64,000 nucleotides of DNA from Marisa cornuarietis (taxonomy: Eukaryota > Mollusca > Gastropoda > Architaenioglossa > Ampullariidae): NCBI GenBank assembly GCA_004794655.1, contig SMMW01000619.1, positions 1,488,001 to 1,552,000 of the forward strand, read 5' to 3'. Position 1 is the first letter of the stretch. Every line of letters begins with the position of its first letter. Below, one piece after another: positions 11,931-24,680 of the stretch. A model generated the notes under the pieces. It ran no database searches. It was not told the origin of the DNA and saw only the letters and a list, made by a program, of their open reading frames with translations. The translations under genes were made by a program, and so were the position numbers.

Positions 11931-13768
11931 TCTTCTATATTCAGTTTTGCTCTCTTTGTCTTTTTCCTCCTAGATTCTTGGAGGCCAAGTGCCCTTTTAC
12001 CCTGCGGTATTTTTCAGAAGTATTATAATAGAAAATTAATTAATGAGATCATGTGGATTTAAAACTTACGAATAGAACCCTCACCTCACCCACACCCACC
12101 GGAAAATTGCACGGTTTGTGGTGACAATGATGCCCGAAGTCTTAATGATGAAGACCTTATTAACAAAGTGTCGATTTATTAATTTAATAAATCAGTGTAG
12201 GTGTAGATATCAATGAGCCGTAGCAGTGACAGTTTTCCGCCTTTTTCTCCGTACTTTCTCATGGATGAAGTGTACGCCGATAAAAAAAAAATTCCAGGAA
12301 CAATATCTATTTTTAAATTTGCTCAATACCTAGCAGCATTCCCCAAGGGAGACCACTGTATACGATCGAAATAAAGGAGGGTTCATTCTAGAAATGATTT
12401 TTCTTCTTTGTTTTTTTCCCTCTTTTTTCGCCCATGTATTCTCTTGCTCATCGGATCGATGGCTTCAAGACCCTTGTAATAGGTGAAACCTGTCCGATGC
12501 ATTCTAAGTGGGATGAATAGAAAATGCGCAGGAAGCAGCGGTCTGGAAAAAAAACAAGTGTAGGCTCTCTGTGCAGTGGTAAGCAAGATGTAAGTGCAAG
12601 TGCAAGTGCAAGAATTATTGAAAGTACAAAATCGGTGAACGCAGCGGAAGTGAAGCATGGCGTGACCTGTGACCCTACAGATGGTGTGGGCTGGGTGCGA
12701 TAAGATGCGGCTATACAGGCCAAAGTAATATCGAGAATGTCGAGACCTGTCTTTTTTCTTTTGGTAAGCCCATCCATGATGGTAACTGGGACTTTAGGCA
12801 CCTATACAAGGCCATTACCTTCGGTAACTACTTATGAATCGGTTAGCATGGCACACATGAGAACCAACGATTACTGGATAAAAGAGTTGCTAGTCTGTTG
12901 TGGACTCAGACATCACTGTATCCTTGTCACTCACAATAAGTCGTCAGTGTATTCTGCATGCACAGAAATATTATTGTACTCATTGCTTACACGCAGATGG
13001 CAATAAATCCTGCATCCAAGGATTCATAGAATACTCTGCAGCTAATGATACTACAACATCTTTTACATAATAATCTGCCAGTGCTACGAAAATAAGCAAT
13101 GTACTTATCATACAAAGCCGAAAAGTTTCGTTGTCTCTCAGTTAGTGAACTTCATGATTTCCTGACAACTGGTCTTTCAACATGGCGCAGAACCAGTTTT
13201 TAGATGCTGTGAAAATCACTTCACCGGTCCACTGCATGTGGTTTTTTTTTTTGATGGATCAGTAGGTGTTTGATGCATGCATATAGAAGACAGAGAACAC
13301 GACACTCACTTTATTCCGAAAGAATTCTTTTCAGGGTGGGATACAGTTTTATAGCTCGTTAAATGAGACCAAAGGGTTTGAGTTCAAATAGTACCAACCG
13401 GAAAGAAAAATGAAATGCTGAACAGTATCAACAGCAACTCGCAACATTTCCAGTGACCATGAGAAAAAAATCAAGGTGCATGGAATTTGTTTGGTGCCGA
13501 GGCGTCCTGGCGGTGGGCTGACTATTGTGTCGGTGAAGCCCACATTGCAGCGAGCCGTTCGGCTGTAAAAACTAGAGTGGACGCCACGTGACTGGGCCTG
13601 GCACGTGAAGACCAAATTGGGTCACGGTGCGCTGGTGCGGAAGGAATGCGTTCGACATGTTCCCCTTCATTTCCGCTTCAAGGTCTATTGGAAAGCTTAA
13701 AGAAGATTCTTTCCCTCTCCCGAAGCACCTGATGGCTCCTGGCCTACGAGGTCTGAAAAAAGTTAGAG
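11931..13768. other. No confident feature
   Basis: AT-rich sequence with poly-A/T runs near 12281 and 13243. No recognised frame, RNA gene or repeat unit. Two CACGTG sites lie close together at about 13584 and 13603. Confidence 0.5.
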
Positions 13769-13991
13769 ATGGGTGAGGAGCTCTTGTCGGATCTCGTGGA
13801 TTCCCTCCCAACGCGTGATTGCATCACTGCACTGTACGCGGTAACCTTTCGATTTATTTTGTTGAGGGGGTGGAGATATACAAACCCTCCTTTTGGCTTT
13901 TCCTCTGAAATGCAATGTCTTCTCTCAGTTTGTAGTCCGTTTGTCCGAATCAAGTCTCTTCACTGCGGTGTTGGTGCCGCTAGATGTATCG
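13769..13991 (+). CDS. Candidate first coding exon, unknown protein
   Basis: An ATG with a purine at -3 and G at +4 (GAGATGG) opens a frame of 74 codons that runs into a consensus donor (ATCG then GTAAGT), leaving in phase 1. The peptide starts MGEELLSDLVDSLPTRDC and has a mixed composition with several Cys. Two CACGTG boxes sit 150-190 bp upstream and could be promoter elements. No family is recognised and no second exon was found. The frame length is somewhat longer than chance would usually give, but many frames were examined. Confidence 0.22.
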
Positions 13992-15185
13992 GTAAGTCAA
14001 TTTGAAATTTATATTTAAAAATATTGAAATGAATGTTGTAGCGTATCGAGAGACTATGACAGGCTGCTTGTGAGAGAAAACCTCAATAGTTTCTTGTCTT
14101 ACTTGTCAAAAAGTGGAATATGTTAATTTAAAGGTAAGCAAACTTGAGCTTTGGGGTCTGTGAAGTGCTCTGCGGGGAAAGTTCTAGTGAAGCCAGTCTA
14201 TTAAAAATTCACGGTGTTTCTAAGGACTTGTATTGTAGCGATACCCTGCTGGCTGATTGTAATGGGCAAAGCTGGTTAAAGGCAAAGGAGGGTAAAAATA
14301 GCTCAACTATATCCCGACATTCTGTGTTGAAAAGGGTGCACGTATAACAGAAAAGGAATATGGAAATGCCTAATGACCATTTAAAAGGCTGTTTTCACCC
14401 ACAAGAGCGACTCCACACATGCGCACACATGCATGCAGCCTGATAAGACATTCAATGTTCTCACCAGCACCAGGAGCTGACATCACCAGGCTGTCTCCAA
14501 ACATGCAGTTGTTGTTGCTGCTTGTTAATAATGCATGTTTACTGCCACTCCGTCCTGGGAGAATTGAGGGAAGAGTGCATGTACATTGACACATTCACAG
14601 CTGGAAATATAGTCTGAGCGCCATTCGCTCCTTTGGTGCCAGACATTTTCCATGTCGCGAAGGAGAAAACAAAAGAGCCCAATACATAATTGTAAAATGA
14701 GGCTCGCCTTTGCTTTCACATGTCAAAGCAGGTGAAGTTTGTCTGGATATTAGATAGAGGAGGTTTAGTGAAGATATACGCATTTCTTGGTATGCAGAAG
14801 ACTAAGAGCCTCGACATCTTTTATTCAGCGAGCAACTTAATAAAAGGAAGCAAAAAAAGAAAAGTATAGAAAAGCCAAACGCACACATGATTTCAGAAGG
14901 TAAGAAAGCCAATTGGGAGTGAAGATAAGGCTAGCAAGTAACTGAAGTGTTAAGTTACAAGTGCGGAAACACCTGCGACAAACAGCAGCAGGACAACAAC
15001 AACAACAGGAGATACAAAGAATGGGAGGTAATAGTGAAGCAAGACCACGCAAGTTATCTTCTCTTGATGACAGCTTGTCTTCAAAACTCAACATCGTCTT
15101 CGACAAAATAATTTCAGACCTGCCCTGCCGGCTGTCTGTGTTACCTCCCTTTTTATGCATCGAAAACGTCATTAACTCCTCCTGC
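13992..15185. other. No confident feature
   Basis: Unremarkable sequence. Small CAA/CAG-rich run at 14988-15010. Nothing else supported. Confidence 0.5.
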
Positions 15186-15447
15186 CCCTCCCAACTTCCT
15201 TTCTCTCTCTCTCTCCCTCGTTCTCTCACTCATTCTTTCATTTTCACTCTTTCTTTAATTTACTTTCACTCATTTTCTCTCTGTTTTCTCACTCATTCTC
15301 GCCCGCTTTTTCTCACACCTTCTCATTTATTTACTCATTTTCGATCGCTTTTTCTCTCCCTCAGTCTCATTCTCTTTTCTTCTCACTCTCTCGTCTCTCT
15401 CACCCTTTTTCTCACTCTCTAGTTCTCTCTCTCTCTCTCTCTCTCTT
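15186..15447 (+). repeat. Pyrimidine-rich (CT)n/TTTCTCACTC tract
   Basis: Strong C/T strand bias over about 260 bp. (CT)n blocks at both ends enclose imperfect TTTTCTCACTCATTC repeats. All plus frames read Ser/Leu/Phe-rich peptides because of the bias. Confidence 0.9.
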
Positions 15448-15643
15448 GGAAAGTCTGATCAATGAAGACCGACCGATCGTATTGAATCCCTGCCTACTCG
15501 GTGCATCGGGATAGACCAGCCAGCGCCTGCACCGCCATCTGTCTGTTTCTAATGACAGAACACTGGGAAGCCCCAGACACAATCTTTGAGTCTTCTTGAA
15601 GGGGGGAGAGAGGGTGCTGGGTGTGGGAGTCGCTCTAGGCGGC

Positions 15644-15682
15644 GGTGTGTGTGTGTGTGTGCATAACGCATCTACGTGCTTC

Positions 15683-15724
<42 letters not shown>
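15644..15724 (+). repeat. (TG)n microsatellite, two blocks
   Basis: Two TG runs (15644-15662 and about 15686-15724) are separated by a short unique segment. Confidence 0.95.
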
Positions 15725-15726
<2 letters not shown>

Positions 15727-16640
15727 TTGCTCTGCGACACAAATCCTTGCCCAATCACATCCTTATGGACTCGAGTCTCCTTGCACATTTCTAGTCTCGT
15801 GCTAGTTCTCGCTAGTTCTCGTCACTTCTCACGGATGTCTTCAGCACACAGTTACTTCAGATGTCACACAGTAGACTAATTACAAAATATTATTTTTCAT
15901 TGAGATCACCTCCCCCCATGAAGAGAAATAAAATCGAAGGTAATAAAGTTTCTACAAGTCTATAAAATTAATGATGATGTCATAGAACAAATAGAATTAT
16001 GTTCTCTTGTGCAAGTTTGAACAGGTGGAAGACGGGAGGAACATTTGTGGAGTTTTCATCGCTGTGATCATTAGTGCTGGCTTTTTACCGTGTTTGCTGT
16101 ACTAAAGATAGAGTCACTGCTTGATTGTTAGGCCAAATGAAAACGAGTTCATTGTTGAGTTTTAGAGAAAAACATTCTTCCACCTGTCGGCAGGTTGGTG
16201 CACGTGTCGACAGCGTTTTAAGATGTCGCCAGGGAAACAGGCCGACATGTCGATTGTTTTGTCCTTTGTTCTGTGTTTGTTGTTTGAGAAGACCAACTGT
16301 GCAACCGTGTACAGTCGTGAAGGTTGACTGCGAGTGAAAGCCACTGTTGTCTGTAAGCATCTGTCTCTTCCTCTGATTTTATCTGACACACCCTCTCCGA
16401 TCACCTTTCACACCACGCGGGAGGCCAAGAAGGACAGAGCGCAAGGGAGGGAGGGAGGCGCACTCGCTGAATCACTCCTCCACCTCTGTCTGCTATGGTA
16501 CTTTGTAGCACGTGATTTCTGGTGAACTAGACAGATGAGCTGATCGTCTTAAATAAATCTCATCGATACTTCAGAGACGCTCATCTGCGATTCAGTTCTT
16601 CAAATACCTGGTTTCTTGCTGCATCGTGCGAACGATCTTT
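15725..16640. other. No confident feature
   Basis: No recognised gene or repeat. Open frames on both strands at 16085-16404 overlap and match nothing known to me. Confidence 0.5.
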
Positions 16641-16644
16641 CCGG

Positions 16645-16965
16645 CAAGAATGGAGAAGGTGATGGAGGTGGATCACCTGATGTCATAGTGCAGTGGGAAC
16701 AGTCGACATGTCAGTGTGTCTAAAGACTAAGGAGATGGAAGTCAACAGGTCTGTGGAACCTCTTATTATCAATGGTGAGGCCATAAAGCAGGTCGACCAT
16801 TTAGGGTTCCTGGGAAACACTCTCGAATGACATCAGCTGGCACATTAAAGTCAGTCGTGATTTAGTGCGAGATCCACCCTGCACTGATCAGGAGTCTGGG
16901 TGCACCTATAAATAAGGGTGGTGTTCCTGGTAGAAGGAGAATTCCTTTTCTTGTCAAGTGACATT
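16645..16965 (+). pseudogene. LINE reverse transcriptase fragment (CR1/L2-like)
   Basis: Translation at 16705-16828 gives MSVCLKTKEMEVNRS followed by LIINGEAIKQVDHLGFLGN. This is the segment after the RT palm in CR1/L2-type LINEs, where families usually read N-x-x-K-T-K-E-M, then I-N-G, then V-x-x-F-K-Y-L-G. A TGA then breaks the frame and the next frame continues with DISWHIKV, the expected D-L-S-W element. A weak continuation runs to about 16960. The element lacks the catalytic FADD motif and both ends. It is a dead, truncated, frameshifted copy on the plus strand. The match rests on remembered family motifs; a protein search should confirm it. Confidence 0.75.
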
Positions 16966-18297
16966 ACACGGGGAACATGTCTTAATGATAACCGTCATTT
17001 ACCGCATAATCTTTATTCTCTCATATATATATATATATAGAGGCCGCTACACCTACCAATACAATGTGTGTATACCTTAAAAATGACATGCTAAACATAA
17101 CAAAACAGAAGCGTGCATGTAAATAACACCCGTGTACACACTCACGCACACATTATCTCTCTCTCTCTCTCATCCATCCTACATTACCCACACCTTTCAC
17201 TGTTTCGCCACTAACTGCATGCACAGATGTAACCAAACACACAAGCAAGCACGCACACACGCATGCCTGGAGACTCACTCCTACACTTGCACTACATGCA
17301 CACACTGTCCACAGAGTTCAAGGAGACATTCAACCTTCAGTCTTGACTTTTGTCACACCTGAGTTCACCTGGCTATTGCTTTTGTATAAGAAATGTTTTC
17401 TAGACGATGCTGTGTCATGGACAAGTCTGTACCTGACTCTACAGGGCACTCGACAAAAATAAAAAAAGAAAAAAAAGAACAACTATCGGTGGTGAGTAGA
17501 CTACACAAGGTCCTGACAGAGAGACTCTGCCATCCATTCCGTTAGATATTCTCAAATAAAATGAAACAAGTCCACCGAACGTAAAGGTGCTCCAAGGAAA
17601 TAATGGATTGGACCAGACGTTGCATGCAAATGGCTGCACTTCCGGTGCATTATGGGCCGATTACTTGCAGTGAAGCTGTCCTGCATGCGGAAGTGTCAGC
17701 TGTTGCAGTGTCAGAAACAAAATGAGGTCGGCTCAGGTCGTCACTTAGCGAGCAGGAAACGTGTTTGTAGTTTACCTTTTCTTTTTCTGCTACCTTTAGT
17801 TTGCTTTTCTTTCGAGCGAGTTCTGTCTGCATCCCTGAGCCACTCTCGTTGTCTGTGTCAGTCTCACCCTCAGTAGCTTGTCATACACTCTTCCTCTCCT
17901 TTCTCTTTTCACCTTTGCGCATGCGTGAACACAACAAGCAGACGGACACAGGAAAGGGTAAAGAAAAACAAAAACTGACAGAAGAACAACCGGATGTTAT
18001 AAAAAGAAAACGAGAAGAAGGGGGAAGTGGGCATAATGCAGATGTAAAGGACAGAGTGGTTTAATAGAGAAGTAGGAAGAAAGTAGGGCATTGAGAGATG
18101 CATGGATACATGGACGGATTGAAGAACATATTTAGCTCCAGGTAGTGTGACAGAATCTGTGAAAATAACTACACAACTGCTATAAACATAATCCAGTTAT
18201 AAACAAAACCAGTGATAATCGATTCCTATAAACGTCTGTATCAAGAGCTTTGCATGTAAATATACTTACACATTAAAGCAGTATTTAGGAATATACC

Positions 18298-18300
<3 letters not shown>
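16966..18300. other. No gene seen; small AT and CT repeats
   Basis: Contains a short (AT)n run at 17025-17039 and a (CT)n run near 17155-17172. Otherwise unremarkable. Confidence 0.5.

Positions 18301-18301
<1 letters not shown>

Positions 18302-18352
<51 letters not shown>
18302..18352 (+). repeat. (CA)n microsatellite
   Basis: About 25 uninterrupted CA dinucleotides. Confidence 0.98.
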
Positions 18353-18492
18353 GAACTCCTGCTCATACACCATCACCCTAAACCTCAACAGCATATAAAA
18401 ATCATCACATAATAAATAAGAAAACATCCTGACGACCATGGGGCAGCAAGCGCAAACTGAGGTGACTTGTACCAATGTTACCCTACCTTACA

Positions 18493-18890
18493 ATACCCCC
18501 TTCCCTCCACTCACACACCTTCACCACAACACACCCAACCACTCACACCATCTACAATACTCCCCTCCCTCCACTCACATCACACACCTTCACCACAACA
18601 CACCCAGCCACTCACACCATCTACAATACTCCCCTCCCTCCACTCACACACCTTCACCACAACACACCCAGCCACTCACACCATCTACAATACTCCCCTC
18701 CCTCCACTCACACACCTTCACCACAACACACCCAACCACTCACACACCATCTACAATACTCCCCTCCCTCCACCCCCACATCTTCACCACAACACACCCA
18801 GCCACACACCATCTACAATACCCCCTCCCTCCACTCACACACCTTCACCACAACACACCCAGCCACTCACACACCATCTACAACGCCATC
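18493..18890 (+). repeat. 64-bp C-rich minisatellite, about 6 copies
   Basis: Each unit holds CTTCACCACAACACACCC, then CACCATCTACAATACTCCCC and a CCTCCACTCACAC spacer. Copies are nearly identical, with small indels (one carries an extra six bases near 18580). G is almost absent from the plus strand. The unit leaves remainder 1 on division by three and lacks stops, so all three plus frames stay open for 144-162 codons and read the same His/Thr/Pro/Ser-rich words in rotation. That is the signature of a repeat, not of three genes. Confidence 0.95.
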
Positions 18891-18918
18891 CAAAACAATG
18901 AGCGCCATTCCAGATTGG

Positions 18919-18919
18919 C

Positions 18920-18956
<37 letters not shown>
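18919..18956 (+). repeat. (GATT)n microsatellite
   Basis: About nine GATT tetranucleotides lie just after the 64-bp array. Confidence 0.97.
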
Positions 18957-21900
18957 CTAGTACTGTAAGAGGCTTTCAGCACCAAGGCTATGAAGAGCTG
19001 ATCAAAGTCATTATACAAGACATGAGAGACTTGCTGAAGAGGTTAACCAATACACCAATCAAAGAACATTCCTAACTAAAGTGTCACCTCTTTGGATGTT
19101 CCAGAGTAACCACCTCATTACAACCTCAGGTTTCTTTCATTTGGGTTGGTGCTCGTCATACAGGATCTGAAGCTTTACAGACACTTGTAAGGATTCTGCT
19201 CAACAGTGGTTAGATATGTAGTCCTGTGAATTAATTCTAGTCATGTGATACAATAATTAACCTGCTATGCTGTTTCCTTGGTCTGTGAAGGACTCTGTTT
19301 TCTGTTACATAATCCATTTAAAATGCATAAATCTAAGCAGATACAGACATGTAATAACACTCTACTGAAAAGCCTCGAGTTCTACATCATCTGATTTTCT
19401 ACCGTGTTACAGCATCGCATCCACCGGGTCTTTCTAGATTTTTCACTTACATAATCCATCATTCTAACATTTTCACAGACTGAGACATTGGCTGTTCCTG
19501 GATTCATATGAGTAGGGGAGAAATATAAGGACGAAAAGACACTGTGGAGGGAGAGAAAGAAAGAAGAAGAGATAGAAGGGAAGGAGAGATCAAGAGAGAG
19601 AGGGAGGAAGAAAGAGAAGAGATACAATAAAGCCTGAAAAGTTGGGGACATAATCGCACGGTCGAGACAAGTTCAATTGATGAATGAGCGACTGGTAAGG
19701 AAATGGCAGGCAAGCAAAGTGCAGATATTAATGCCTGTTGAAGCTGACCTCAGATCACGTGACACAGCTCTGATGCCTCCACCACGAGTGGTGCGCGTGC
19801 AGCTTGTGCCCTCCTCCTTTTCCCTTTCCACCCCCAACACCCTTTGGCCACTCGCCCACCCGTCCACTGGCTGTCTGCCTCCTTCTCTAGACACAGCGTC
19901 ACGTGACTGCTGGCTGTACCACTCCCCTTCGGTCCTCCACTCACTCGTAGTTACAAATCATGGAGGTTTCTCAGCCTACCAGCCAGCCAGCCAGCCAATC
20001 GACGGCAAAACAAACAACTGTGCAGTTAATTAGTTACTTAAGGTAAACAAACCAACAGACGAACGTGAAAATATATCTTCATGTCTGACAGTTTATGTGT
20101 TGTCTGCTATCCTGTCATATGAAGACAAATGTATCAAGCGGGGCATCGGGCCAATATCCGCAGAGAAAGTCAGATTTTTGGTTGAGATTTGTAGTCCCAT
20201 ACATTATTCAGCAGCTGGAGGAAGGGATTTCTTCTTTCTTTCACCTGTCTCCTTTTGCTCGTGCTTTCAAAGCTGCTGTCTTTGATTAGTGTTTATTATA
20301 AGCAAAGTACACCCCAAATGTTATTTACAAACAACATACTGTTTCAGAATTGCAGAGTTAATAACAGTCCGGCATATTTACAGACAAAACATTGTTAGCT
20401 GCCGCCTGCAACACCAAGTTACACAGCATGGACAGAACTACGATAGGAGACAACTTTCAATTAATAGGTAAAAAAATTGTAAGGCCTGTGTCGTGGACAT
20501 GCGCGTGGACGCATTAAATATATACCTTTTGGTTTTAGTCAGTGTGAGTGGTAGGTCAGGGGCAGGCAACACTCGCTTGCATGCAGGACGGCAGTTCTTC
20601 ATGGCGCAGGCGGTTCACAAGGGACAGAGGCAAGTGTGGCGTCATTTCCGCTTGGAGTCAAACTTAGGAGACGTGTCTTCTTTTACGATGGCATCGTCAA
20701 GTATCGTCTCCTCTCTCCCTCTCTCATTGTTATGCTCATTTCAAGTTCATTTTTCTCCCATTCAGGTTAATGAGAGAGTAATGCTAAGTGAAGAATCGGG
20801 ATAATAATCGCTGTCCCTGAAAATCGCTTTCTTGTACGAGAGGAAATGTATCAAACAACATATTCTATTTTCAGTGAATTTCCTTCTCACTTGCACTATT
20901 CGTAGCAGGCGCGCGCGCACGCACACACACACACACGGTAAAGCCTCGATCAAGCATACAGAGAAAATGCCTATACTTTTTTCCCTTCGCCTTTCTGACA
21001 GAGAAAGATTTAACACGGCCAAAAAGTAAAAGAAGGATTAAATGAGTGAAAGGCTTCTGGATGCGCGTGTTGTCCGCCAGAGGGCGTCTGTTGTTGAGAC
21101 CAAAGCGAGGCAACGAGTCTTACCAGTGAGTTTTCCCATCAAGCGCGCTCCTGACGAGCTTCACTGCCTCTGGCAGGTGTAATTGCACAAACTATCGTCT
21201 GAAATGTTCTTATCAACGAGACTTCATGTTGCTGCCATGTTTAAAAAACTATTACATCTCAGAAGAGAATCGAAATGTATGCAGGGGCTTCCGATAGTCG
21301 GAAGTGAGCAGAAAAGACAGAGAATTCAATCGTAAGCTGAAACTGTTCACATCTCATTTTTAGAAAACAGCAAAAAACAAAACAAAACAAAACAAAAACT
21401 GTTCTGTTAATTTTTGCCCCTGAGGTTAAGATTAGATGCCACGTGATAAGAGCTTTGACGAGTTTGATGTAGCTGTCATTTCCTTTCTGTTTTTATTTAA
21501 TAGTAAATATGACAGTGCTACTATTTCAGCGAATCATGAAGTGTTATCAGTTATTGTCAATATCAGAGGATGTAAATATTTCTATTGTGCATTGCACCTG
21601 TGTTTAGCTAATACCTGTTTCTATTTGTCTTGTTGCCCATCTCCTCACCTGCTATAACAACTATGGACACGAACCTTGTCAACTAAAGAACACTGGTGTT
21701 ATCGAAATTGCTGTTGAGATGGTGTGTCCGCCATATTCAGTCTAACATTGATCTCATTGTCAGTTGATACAGATACAATAACTCAACAGAAGTATGTGTC
21801 GAAGAGATTAGAGGGGTGAGGTCAAACAGACATTCGAGTGGTTAGATGGGGGAAGTGGAGCTTACTACATTCGAGTATAAAAAGAAAAGGCACAGCAAAC

Positions 21901-22720
21901 CCCGGGGTATGATTGTGCTGTAAGTTTGCTGAGAGGAAATAAGTTCGCTGTGAAAGGTCTTCACTTGTCTCGTTGCCATGTTTTTGTGAGGGGGATGCAC
22001 ATCTCCTCTCCCCATCCTCACTCCTGTACTAAAGTACTACAGAAATGATGACCAGCATAAACGTTCGTCAGCTGGTACTGATCATGGGAGTACTTCTTGA
22101 TTTGTCTAGAAGATAACCCTTTAGAAAATTTTATAATATGAGGTTAGAATTGTTCCTCCTTTTTAGCACTTTGGGGAGGGTGAGGAAGTGGAGGTCTTTG
22201 TAGAGAGAGAGAGTGAGTCTTGTATCTGAATGTGTGTGTTTGCATGTGTATGATAATCTTTATATATTTATATTACAGTGAACGTTTAAGCATGATTTGG
22301 AAGTAAAAGTGAAAAGTAGAAGATGAACAGAAAAAATGTCACCGTCTACATTAAAGTTTGAAACAAAACGGAAGATATTCGCGAAGAGTAAAACAAAAAA
22401 AAAAGCACTGTTGCTTGACGTTCCCTTTCCGACATTTTTATCAAGGACCAGTCCCTGAGGAATGGCTATCCGTCTCCAGTAAAATTTCCGCGCAGGTTCA
22501 CTTTCTCGCGGTCTAAGGTTCAACCCTCGACAAAATTATCTGGACGTGCTCAGGCGAAGGGAGCTGCCATCGCCCCCCCCCCACTAACACTGCCAGCTGC
22601 CAGGACATATCTCTGGGGACTGAGATGCTTAAGGGACAATCTTATGCGGCAAATTTGCGTCTACTTCCATCCTGGTTTTACAAAAAATGAGCAGCTCAGA
22701 GATGCTGTGATCCGCTATTA
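18957..22720. other. No confident feature
   Basis: Nearly 4 kb without a recognised gene. It contains a short purine-rich GAGAGA tract at 19545-19620, a GTAGC/CGCGCACGCACAC run at 20908-20935 and several CACGTG sites (about 19756 and 19902). No splice-bounded frame stood out. Confidence 0.5.
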
Positions 22721-22721
22721 T

Positions 22722-22835
22722 CACGTGACCCACTGTCTGCCTACCGCGTGACCCACTTTCTGGTGTTCATGTGACCAATTTTTTGTGGTTTACGCGGTTC
22801 AGGTTTTGTGGTTCACTTGACCCACTTTTTGTGTT
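22722..22835 (+). repeat. Degenerate ~30-bp repeat with GTGACCCACTTT core
   Basis: Four imperfect units carry the core CGTGACCCAC or its variants (CATGTGACCAATTTTT, CACTTGACCCACTTTTTG). The first contains a TCACGTGAC palindrome. Confidence 0.6.
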
Positions 22836-23689
22836 TCCGAAATGAGAGTTTAGCTCCCAAACCAAACAACCCTTGCCCCTATATTTCATTACCTCTTTTT
22901 TAATTTTTTGGATCTTACTTCGTCGCCCGGTGCGTTGTTCGGTTTTTTTTATTCCTTCTTTTACATTCTCTTTCACTTATTTCTGTGACACTGAGAGTTT
23001 CAAGCGCTGGGGATGAGGCAGTAGATCAATAGGTGTGTGTGTGGGGGGGGGGGCCAGATGTGTGGGTGAAGATGGGGGAGTGTATGAGTGTCCAAAGCAG
23101 TACTCATGTCTCATGTACTCATGTCTTACTCTCCTCCACACTGTCCATGCCTGCCACTGCCGTCCCTCTTGTCACTGGCCGAAACCGTATGTTTTATTTC
23201 TTTATTAAAAATTCTATTTCCTGTCCTTGTATTGCGCATGCGCCGGTGTCCGCGAGGTGAACACTTAGTGCTACTGGTTAAGGTGAAGGAGGACAGTCGT
23301 CAACTCTTTCGATATGTCCCACTGTTTCCTCAAAAAATGTCTTGAAACTGTTAATCATTTCGACATAATAATATTTGCAACTTTCCCAGCATTTTTGTCT
23401 TTTCAGTCCAGCATCAGGTTTCTGTCTTGTTTGGGTTTTTGCCACAAAACAAATTAAGATCGTCTCTCATTGGTGAGACACACACTGGCATGCTCCTTCC
23501 ACAGTGGGCATCAAGGGGATCATAATGATGTTCTTCAATTTTGAGTGAAGGAGCCGCAGATGTTTTCACATTACATTTCTTTCCAGTTTTTTTTTTGCAT
23601 TTTCCTTCTCCACACAATAGTTGGTAATCATGCCAGGGAACTGATCACTGCCTTTGTCCTTGTCTTGCTTTTAAAAATATTTTGTTCTA
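22836..23689. other. No confident feature
   Basis: Only a G-run at 23042-23054 stands out. Confidence 0.5.
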
Positions 23690-23699
23690 CTTTTGTCTT

Positions 23700-23770
23700 T
23701 ATGTTTATTATTAATATTAATATTATTATCATAAATGTGAAATTTATAAAGCGGAAAATCGCGCTCATAT
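23700..23770 (-). mobile_element. Possible LINE 3' tail, minus strand
   Basis: Read on the minus strand, GAGCGCGATTTTCCGCTTTATAAAT is followed by ATAATAATATTAATA. This resembles the GCGC...TATAAAT plus (ATT)n tails at 56.8 kb and 29.6 kb. No coding part is attached. Confidence 0.3.
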
Positions 23771-24574
23771 AAAAGCATGCACTGTACACTTCAATCAAAT
23801 ATTAGGTTAATTTGTGGAATATGAATGAACAGACAGATGGACAATGATGAGGATAAAGTACACGAGACAGTGAGGAAGCACGAGGAATTACCTAAAAAGA
23901 AATCTGCACAGAATAATCAAGAGATATAAAATGGGAGAGAGTATGTGGATTGTTTAGTGCTTACCCAAAAGACGAGTTCCAATGCACGTGTAAAAGACAG
24001 TAATGTTCTGGCAGTGGATATGATTATAAAGAAGAAGAGGGTTCCCCTTCCGTGACCAGACATCATTCTCTCCACTACAGGAGAAGGCACCGTGCGAAGA
24101 ACGAAGGAAGGTTGGGGTCAGTGGAAGAGAAGTTCGAAGAAATGGACAGGACAAAGGCCTCCAGACAAATTAAAACAGAGAGCAGGGAACTTGTACTGAA
24201 TGTGAACATCATCGGGCAATCGGGGGAGAGAACGAAGACAATGAGGGGGATGGTTCCGCGCTGATGATAGTTGTTACTTTTACCCTCATTATCTTCATCA
24301 TCCTCCCACAACATTTTCATCATCGTCAGATCCCCCAAGCTGCCAGAGAAGCTACCCACTTTCAATTCACTTCTTTTTTGTTTAGCTTTCAGAGGGGGGG
24401 GGGGCAAAGATCAGACCACTCTTATCATTGATTGTGTCGTCCCCCATCTTTCTTTGTCTTTCTCTTTTATTTTCCCTGGCAGGGGACTTTGCCATACAGA
24501 GTGATTACTGGCACGGTTCCTATCCATCTTAATCAGAAATTCAAACTTGATCAAAAGGTTCTTTTGACAGCAGG

Positions 24575-24680
24575 AAAACATAACCAAGTGGTTCAGCCAC
24601 TGGCCGAGGTTCGATTCCCGTGTCGCGCAGCATACTTCTCCCTGTTGACCCGGCTGTTAAAGGGGCGCATTACCGAGAAA
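24575..24680 (+). mobile_element. Possible SINE fragment with tRNA-type B box
   Basis: GGTTCGATTCCC at 24609-24620 is a perfect pol III B box. The preceding TGGTTCAGCCACTGG is tRNA-like, but an A box at proper spacing is missing, so this is not an intact tRNA gene. A 5'-truncated tRNA-derived SINE is the likeliest reading. Confidence 0.35.

Noticed and set aside
18438..18930. Three parallel frames of 144-162 codons
   Set aside because: All three arise from one 64-bp repeat that rotates the frame.
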